Part shown: positions 57,479-64,000 of the stretch, piece by piece
Layout: every line of letters starts with the position of its first letter
Position numbering within the stretch: position 1 is the stretch's first letter
Assembly (NCBI GenBank): GCA_023846275.1
Contig: JAIUJO010000295.1
Location: forward strand, 248,001-312,000
Direction: 5' to 3'
Length of the DNA stretch: 64,000 nt
Source of the DNA: Vanilla planifolia
Taxonomy: Eukaryota > Streptophyta > Magnoliopsida > Asparagales > Orchidaceae
Notes under the pieces: generated by a model
What the model was told of the DNA's origin: nothing
The model's database searches: none
The model's input: only the letters and a program-made list of their open reading frames with translations
Position numbers and translations under genes: made by a program

Positions 57479-60400
57479 GAGTAGAGAAGAGTAGAGCAAA
57501 GAAGAATAAAGCTGAGTCGAGTAGAGCTAGGCCAGGCTAGTGTAGTGTAGATTAGAGCTAGGTTGGGCTTGGTTAGCCTAGGCTTGGTTAGAGTAGAGTA
57601 GAGTAGAGCAAAGAAAAGTGGAGAAGAGTAGAGTTGAGTAAAGTAGAGTAGAGTAGAGCTACAGTAGGTTAGGCCAAGCTAGGCTTGGCTAGGCTTAGTT
57701 TTGCTAGGTTAGGCTAGGGTAGGTTAGGATAGAGTAAAGTAGAGAAGAGTAGAGTGGAACTAGGATAGCTAGGCTAGGCTAGTGTATAATAGAGTAGATT
57801 ATAGTAGAGTAGAGTAGGGTACAGAAAAGTAGAGTAAGGAAGAGTAGAGTAGAGTAGAGCAAATAGAGTAGAGCATAATACAATAGAGCAGAGTGGAGTT
57901 AGGCAAAGCTAGGTGAGGCTTGGCTATGTTAGGTTTGAGCATAGTAGAGTAGAGTAGAGCTGGGTTAGGTAGGCAAGGCAAGGCTAGGTTAGAGTAGAGT
58001 AGAGTAGAGTAGTGTAGAATAGAATCTAGTAGTGTAAAGCAAAGTACAATAGAGTAGAGTAAAGCTCAATTATGCTAGCCTGGGCTATAATAGAGTAGAG
58101 TAGTGTAGAGAAAAACTTAGTAAACCAAAGCAGAGCAAAGCAAAGAAATGCAGAGTAGAGCAGAGTAAAGCAGAGTAAAGCAAAGTAACATATACTATAG
58201 TAGAGCAGAGCTGAGTAAAGTAAAGCAGAGTAGAGTGGAGTAGAGCTTGGTTAGGTTAAGGTAGGTTAGGTTAGGATTTGCTAGGCAAGGTTAAAGAATA
58301 GAAGAGTAGGGTAGAGTAGAATAGAGTAGAGTATAATAGAGTAGAGTAAAGTAATGTTAGGCTAACCATGGCTATGCTAGGTTAGGCTAGACTAGAGTTG
58401 AGTAGAGTAGAGTAATGCTTGGTTGGGTTAGGCTAGGCAAGGTCAGAGTAGAGCAGAGTAGAGTAGAGTAGGGTGAATAGAGCAGAGCAAAATAGAGCAT
58501 AGCAAAGTAGATTAGAGTAGGGCAGAGCGGAGCCGAGCAAAGTAGAGCAGAGTAGAGCTAGGTTTGTCGAGGTTTGGGTAGGCTAGTATAGGCTAGAGAT
58601 TTTTATAGTAGAGTAGAGTAGAGAAGAATATAGTTGGGTTATGTTAGGCTAGGCTAAGAAGAGTATAATAGAATAGACTAGAGTAGAGTAGAGTATAGTG
58701 GGGTATAGTAGAGTAAAGTAGAGTAGAGCAAGGTTAGGCTAGGCTAGGCTAGAGTAGAGTTGAGTAGGGTAGAGAAGAGTTGAGTAGAGTAGAGTAGAGT
58801 AGATTTGAGTAGAAAGAGAAAGATTAGGCCAGGCTAGGCTATGCTATGCTTGAGTATAGTAGAGTATAGTAGAGTAGAGTAGAGTGGAGTAGAGTAGAGC
58901 AGAGCAAAGCAAAGCAAAGACAAGCAAATAAGAGTAGAGCAATGTAGAGTAGAGTAGAGCTAGGTTAGGAAAGTCTAGGCTAGGCTAGGCTATCGTAGGG
59001 TAATGAAGGGCAAGGTTAGGCTAGGCTAGGTTTGGCTAAGAAAGAGAAGTGTAGAGTAAAGAAGAGTAGAGTGGAGTAGAGTAGAGTACAATAGAGTACA
59101 ATAAAGTAGAGAAGAGTAGAGCTAGGTTAGGTTAAGCTAGGCTAGGCTAGAGTAGAGTAGAGTAGAGTACAATAGAGTAGAGCAAAGCAGAGAAAAGCAC
59201 AGCTTTACATAGTAGAGCAAAGTAGAGCAAAGCAAAGCTGATCAAAGTAAAGCAAAGTAGAGTAGAGTAGAGCTAAGTTAGTCTAGGTTATAGTTGGCTA
59301 GGCTATTTTAGAGTAGAGTAGGATAGAGTAGATTAGAGCAGAGAAGAATAGAGCTAGGTTTGGCTAAGGCTAGGCTAGGTTAAAGTAGAGTAGAGTAGAG
59401 TAGAGCTAAGTAGAGTATAGTAGAGTATAGTAGAGTAAAGTAGAGTAGAGCTAAGTTAAGCTAAGCTAGGCTAGAGTTGAGTAGAGTAGAGTAGAGAAGA
59501 GTAGAGTATAGTAGAGCAGAGTAGAACTAGACTAGAGTAGGGCTAGGTTTGGCTGGGCTAAGCTAGGCTAGGCTTGGCTAAGTTTGGCTAGGCTAGAGTA
59601 GAGTAGAGTAGAGTTGATTAGAGTAGATTAGAGTAGATTAAAGAAGAGTATAGCGAAGTTAGGCTAAGCTACGCTAAGCTAGAGTAAAGTAAAGTAGAGA
59701 AGAGTATAGCAAAGAAGAGCAGATTAGAGCTAAGTTAAGTTATGCTAGATTACGCTAGGGTAGGGTCGGGTAAGTTAGAGTAGAGTCGAGCAGAGTTGAG
59801 TCGAGCAGAGTAGAGCAGAGTAGAGCTAAGGTAAGCTAGGTTACCGTAGGTTAGGTTATGGTATGCTAGGCTCAGCTAGACTAGAGTGGAGTAGAATTAA
59901 GTAGAGTAGAACAAGGTTAGGGTAGGCTCAGTTAGAGTACAAAGAGGGCAGAGTAGAGCAGAGCAGTGTAGAGTAGAGTAGAATGGCGCAGAGCAGAGAA
60001 GAGTAGAGAAGAGAAGAGCATTGGAGAGCGAAGCAAAGTAGAGCAGAGCTATTTAGGCTAAGCTAAGTTAGGATATGCTATGTTAGACAAGGCTAAGCAA
60101 GGCTAGGCTAGTGTAAAGTAGAGTAGGGTAGAGTTGAGTAGAGCATTGTGATGCTAAACTAGGCTAGGTTAGACTAGAGTAGAGTAGAGTAAACTAGAGT
60201 AGAGCTAGGTTAAGTTAGGCTAGGATAACGTAAGCTAAGCTAGGTTAGAGTAGAGTATAGTAGAGTTAGGTTAGACTAAGATTGGATAGTCTAGGCTAGA
60301 GTTGAGTAGAGTATAATGGATTATAGTAGAATAAAGTAGAGTAGAGTAGAGTAGAGCATAGTAGAGTAGAGTAAAGGAGAGGAGAGGAAAGTAGAGCTGA

Positions 60401-61480
60401 GCATAGCAAAGTAGAGTAAAGCTGAGCCGAGCAAAGTAGAAGAGTAAACAGAGCAATGTAGAGAAGAGTATAGTAGAGCAAAGTAGCGTAGAGCAGAGCA
60501 GAGTAGACCTAGGTTAGGCTTTGTTAGGCTAGGTTAGGGTAGATTAAAGTAGAGTAGAATAGAGTAAATTAGAGTAGAGTAGAGCAAAGCTAGGCTTGGC
60601 TAGGGTAGGCTAGAGTAGCATAGAGTACAGTACAATAGAGTAGAGTAGAGTAGAGTATAATGGAGTAGAGCATAGCAGAGTAGAGTTGAGCTAGGTTAGG
60701 GTAGTTTAGCCTAGGCTGGGTTTCGCTTGGCTAAGCTAGGCTAAGCAAGAGTAGAGTAGAGTAGACTTGAGCTAAGGTAAGCAAAACTAGGCTAGAGTAA
60801 AATAGAGTAGAGTATAATAGAGTAGAGAAGAGTAGAGCAGAGAAGAGTGGAGTAGAGCAGAGCAGAGCCAAGCAAACCATAGTTGAGCTGAGCATTGTAA
60901 TGCAGAGCAGAGCTAGGTTTGGCTAGGCTAGGCTAGAGTGGTGTATAGTGGACTAGATCAAGGTTAGGTTAGGCTAGGCTATGCTAGGTTAGATGAGTAG
61001 AGTAGAGTAGAGTAGAGTTGAGTCTTTTAGAGTAGAGTGGAGTAGAATAGAATAGAGCAAAGTTAGGCTATGCCAGGATTGGCTAAGCTAGGATAAGATA
61101 CGCTAGGCTTGGCTAGGCTTGGCTCGAGATGATTAGAGTAGAGAAGAGTAGAGTAAAGTAGAGTACAATAGAGTAGAGTAGAGCTCTATTAGGCGAGGCT
61201 ATATGAGGCTAGGCTAGAGTAGGGTAGAGTAGAGCAAAGTATAGCAGCACATAAAAGAGGAGAGTAAAGTAGAGAAGAGCAGAGTAGAGCAGAGTAGAGC
61301 AGAGTAGAGTATAGCAAAACAGAGTAGAGCAGAGTAATACAAAGCAGAGTAGAGCTTGGTTAGGCTAATTAGGCTAGGCTACGCTCTGCTTGGCTACGTT
61401 AAAGTAGAGTAAATTGGAGTAGAGTAGAGTAGAGTCGAGTAGAGTGGAGTGGAATAGAGTGGAATAGAGTGGAGTATAAT

Positions 61481-61500
61481 ATAGTATAGTATAGTATAGT
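61481..61500 (+). repeat. Homogenised variant run (ATAGT)4
   Basis: Four perfect ATAGT units follow two GGAATAGAGT decamers. Similar ATAGT runs occur near 5631 and 6841 in the 1.2-kb repeat. This is another case of a mutant monomer spreading locally. Confidence 0.8.
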
Positions 61501-64000
61501 TGAGTATAGTAGAGTCGAGTTGAGCAGGATAGAGTAAGCTCGACTATGCTAGGCTAGGCTAAGCTAGAGAAGAGTATAGTAGAGTAGCATAGAGTAGAGT
61601 AGAGCTAGTTTAGGATAGGCTAGGCTAGAGTAGAGTACAAAAGAGTAGAGTAAAGCTAGGATAGGCTAGGCTAGGCTAGAGTATAATAGGGTTGAATAGA
61701 GCAGAGTAGAGTAGAGTAGAGTAGAGTTGATTATAGCAGAGCATTATAGAGTTGAGCAGAACAGAGTAGAGAAGAGCTAAGTTATCTTAGGCTAGGCTAA
61801 AGTAGAGCTAGTATAAGTTAGGCTAGGCTAAGCTAAGTTATTATTAAGTAGAGTAAAGTAAAGTAGAGTAGTGTAGAGATAAGTTAGGTTAGGCCAAGCA
61901 AGGCTATGCTTTACTTGGCAAGAGTAGAGTAGAATAGAGTAGAGTAGGGTAGAGTAGCATAGAGTAGAGTAGAGTAGAGTTAAGTTAGGCTAGGCATGCT
62001 TAGGCTAGGCCAGAGCATAATAATGTAGAGTAGAGTAGAGTAGAGTAGAGTAGAGCATAGCAATACAGAGTAGAGCAGAGCAAAGTAGAGTAGAGTAAAG
62101 TAGAGTAGAGCAAAGCAGAGCTAGGTTAGGCTAGGATAGGGTAGGCTTCGCTAGGCTAGGCTAAGCTCGATTAGAGTAGAGTAGAACTAGGTTAAGCTAG
62201 GCTAGGCTGGGCAAGGTTAGAGTAGAGTAGAGTCGAGTAGAATAGAGTAGAATAGACCTAGGTTAGGTTAGGTTAGGATAGGCTATGCTAGGCAAGGCTT
62301 GTGTAGAGTAGTGTAGAGAATAGTAGAGTAGAGTAGAGTAGAGTAGAATAGAGTAGAACATTGTAGAGAGTAAAGTCGAGCTCAATTAGGCTAGGTTAGG
62401 CTAAGCTAGGCTGGAGTACAGTAGAATATAGTTGAGTAGAGTGTAGCATAGTGGAGTAGAGCAGAGTAAAGTAGAGTAGAGTAGAGAAGAGCAGAGTAGA
62501 GCAGAGCAGAGCAGAGCAAAACAAAGTAAAGCAGACCAGAGAAGAGAAGAGTAGAGCTTGGTTAGGCCAAGCTATGCTAGGGAAGGCTCGGTTCGAGTAG
62601 AGTAGAGTAGAGTATACTATAGTAGAGTAGAGTAGAGTAGAATATACTATAATGCAGTATGGTAGAGTAGAGAAGAGTTGAGCTTGGTTAGGCTTGGCTA
62701 ACCTAGGCTAGGCTAATCTAGGTTAAGCTAGGCTATAGTAGAGTAGAGTAGAGTAAAATAAAGTAGAGTAGAGTAGAGTAGAGCAAGGCTAGGTTAAGCT
62801 AGCTTAAGAAAGGCTAAAGTAATGTAAAGTAAAGTAAAGCATAGTAGAGTATAGTAGAGAAGAGTAGTGTAGAGCAAAGCAGAGTAAAGTAGTGTAAATC
62901 AGAGTAGAGTAAGGTAGAGCAAAGTAAAGCAAGGTTAGGCTAGGCTAGTGTAAAGTAGAGTAGAGTAGAGTTTGGTTAGGCTAAGCTAGGCTTGGTTTGG
63001 TTTGAGTAGGGTAGCTTAGACTAGAGTAGAGTAGAGCAAGGTTAGTCTAGGATAGTGTAGAGTAGAGTAGAGAGTAGTAGGGTAGAGTAGAGAAGAGTAG
63101 AGTAGAGTAAATCTAGGGTAGGCTATGCTACTCAAAGGTAGGCTAAGGTACGATAGAGTACAATAGAGTAGAGTAGAGCAGAGCTGAGTGGATTAGGGCA
63201 GAGTAGAGCAGAGTAGTGTAGAGTATAGCAGAGTGGAGTAGAGTAGAGCATAATAGAGTAAAGTATAGAAAAGTAGAACAAAGCATAGTAGAGTAGAGTA
63301 AAGTAGAGCTAGGTTATGTTACAGCTAGAGAAGAGTAAAGTAGAGTACGGCAAAGTTAGGCTAGGATAGGCTAGGCTTGGTTAGAGTATTATAGAATAGA
63401 GTAGATTAGAAAAGAGTAAAGTAGAGTAGAGTATAGTAGAGTTTATAAGAGCTAGTTTAGGCAAAGCTAGGCTAGGTTAGGCTAGGATAGGTAGGCTAGA
63501 ATAGAGTAGAGTAGGGTAGAGTAGAGTAGTATAGAGTAGAGTAGAGCTCGGTTACATTAGGCTAGGCTATGCTAGGCTTGAGAAGAATAGAGTAGAGTTG
63601 AGTAGAGTAGAGTAAAGTAGAGCAAAGAATAGCAGAGTAGAGAAGAGCAGAGTAGAGTGGAGTAGAGAAGAGTAGAGCAGAGCAGAGCAGAACTGAGCAG
63701 AGTAAAGCAGAGTAGAGTAGAACAGACAAGGGTAGAGAAGAGCAAAGTAGAGCTAATTAGGCCAAACTAAGTTACGATAGGCTAGGCTAAGCTAAGTTGG
63801 AGTAGAGTATAGTAGACTAAACAAGAGTGGAGTGAGTAGAGTAAAGTAGAGTAGGGTAATGTAGGGTATGGTATAGTAGATTAAAATAGAGAAGAGTAGA
63901 GTAGAGTAGAGCTTGTTAGGCTAGGATAAGCTAAGGTAGGCAAAGGTAGGCTAGGCTAAGTTAGAGTAGAGTATAGTCGAGTTGAGTAGAGTAGAGTAGA

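Larger units (their letters stand above)
1..64000 (+). repeat. Two-monomer pentanucleotide satellite array (TAGAG / TAGGC) filling the window
   Basis: Essentially every stretch reads as degenerate 5-bp units. A-blocks are TAGAG with common variants TAAAG, TAGAA, TATAG, TAGTG and CAGAG. B-blocks are TAGGC/TAGGT with variants TAAGC, TTGGC, AAGGC and TATGC. Blocks alternate with fixed polarity: A passes into B through GAGCTAGGTTAGGC, which contains one base more than the pentamer register, and B returns to A in register as GGCTAGAGTAGAG. The orientation is the same from end to end apart from tiny inverted patches. No unique intergenic DNA, gene or RNA gene is visible. Satellite identity is seen directly; a heterochromatic location and eukaryotic host are inferred. 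The chromosome and species cannot be deduced. Confidence 0.97.
57136..64000 (+). repeat. Satellite segment to the window end
   Basis: Standard A/B alternation continues in unchanged orientation to the last base. Local items are a 40-bp tandem duplication at 57421-57478, an ATAGT run at 61481-61500 and a 30-bp spaced pair of ATATACTATA-like units at 62611-62651. The array runs off the window on both sides, so its total length is unknown. No gene is seen. Confidence 0.82.

Noticed and set aside
61451-61470. GGAAT-like units resembling human satellite II/III
   Set aside because: Only two GGAATAGAGT decamers are present, explained as one-base variants of GGAGTAGAGT. The GGAAT pentamer is not repeated on its own.
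1-64000. tRNA, rRNA, origin or promoter elements
   Set aside because: I saw no cloverleaf, conserved rRNA core or unique regulatory stretch; TATA-like strings are variants of TATAG monomers.

Overview
The whole 64-kb window is satellite DNA built from two related 5-bp monomers. I find no credible protein-coding gene, rRNA, tRNA, CRISPR array or prokaryotic signal. Monomer A is TAGAG (read as AGAGT/GTAGA). Monomer B is TAGGC, with a TAGGT form. A-blocks and B-blocks alternate every few tens to few hundred bases, always in the same orientation. The recurring cycle is (TAGAG)n, one extra C, TAGGT, (TAGGC)m, then (TAGAG)n again. The plus strand is therefore strongly purine-rich. The minus strand of A-blocks (CTCTA)n has no stop codon in any frame, so it gives many spurious reading frames of LYSTL repeats.

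This is eukaryotic heterochromatin (centromeric, pericentromeric or another constitutive block). The organism cannot be named from the sequence. TAGGT is a permutation of TTAGG, the arthropod telomere repeat, and runs of three or four perfect TTAGG units occur. Short TAGG-type satellites are known from decapod crustaceans. An arthropod or crustacean is thus a possible, low-confidence guess.

Structure lies above the monomer level. (1) 4373-6965 is a higher-order repeat with a period of about 1.2 kb: two full copies and a partial third. Its left edge is a 39-bp segment inverted in place. (2) 42850-44100 and 46080-47300 are diverged copies about 3.2 kb apart. (3) 48940-52690 and 53830-57135 are diverged copies about 4.4-5.0 kb apart, each containing an older internal repeat of about 0.73-0.89 kb. 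(4) Smaller tandem duplications with periods of 20, 30, 40, 46, 70 and 122 bp lie throughout, as do homogenised variant runs and hairpins.

One foreign insertion is clear. At 22841-22935, a 14-bp non-satellite remnant followed by about 51-54 A residues is flanked by a perfect 15-bp direct repeat. Removing it restores continuous satellite. This has the form of an extremely 5'-truncated LINE-mobilised retrocopy.

The picture is a satellite evolving by slippage, unequal exchange, segmental duplication and template-switch-like inversions, with one recent retrotransposition hit. Duplication boundaries are by-eye estimates and the list of duplications is not exhaustive.
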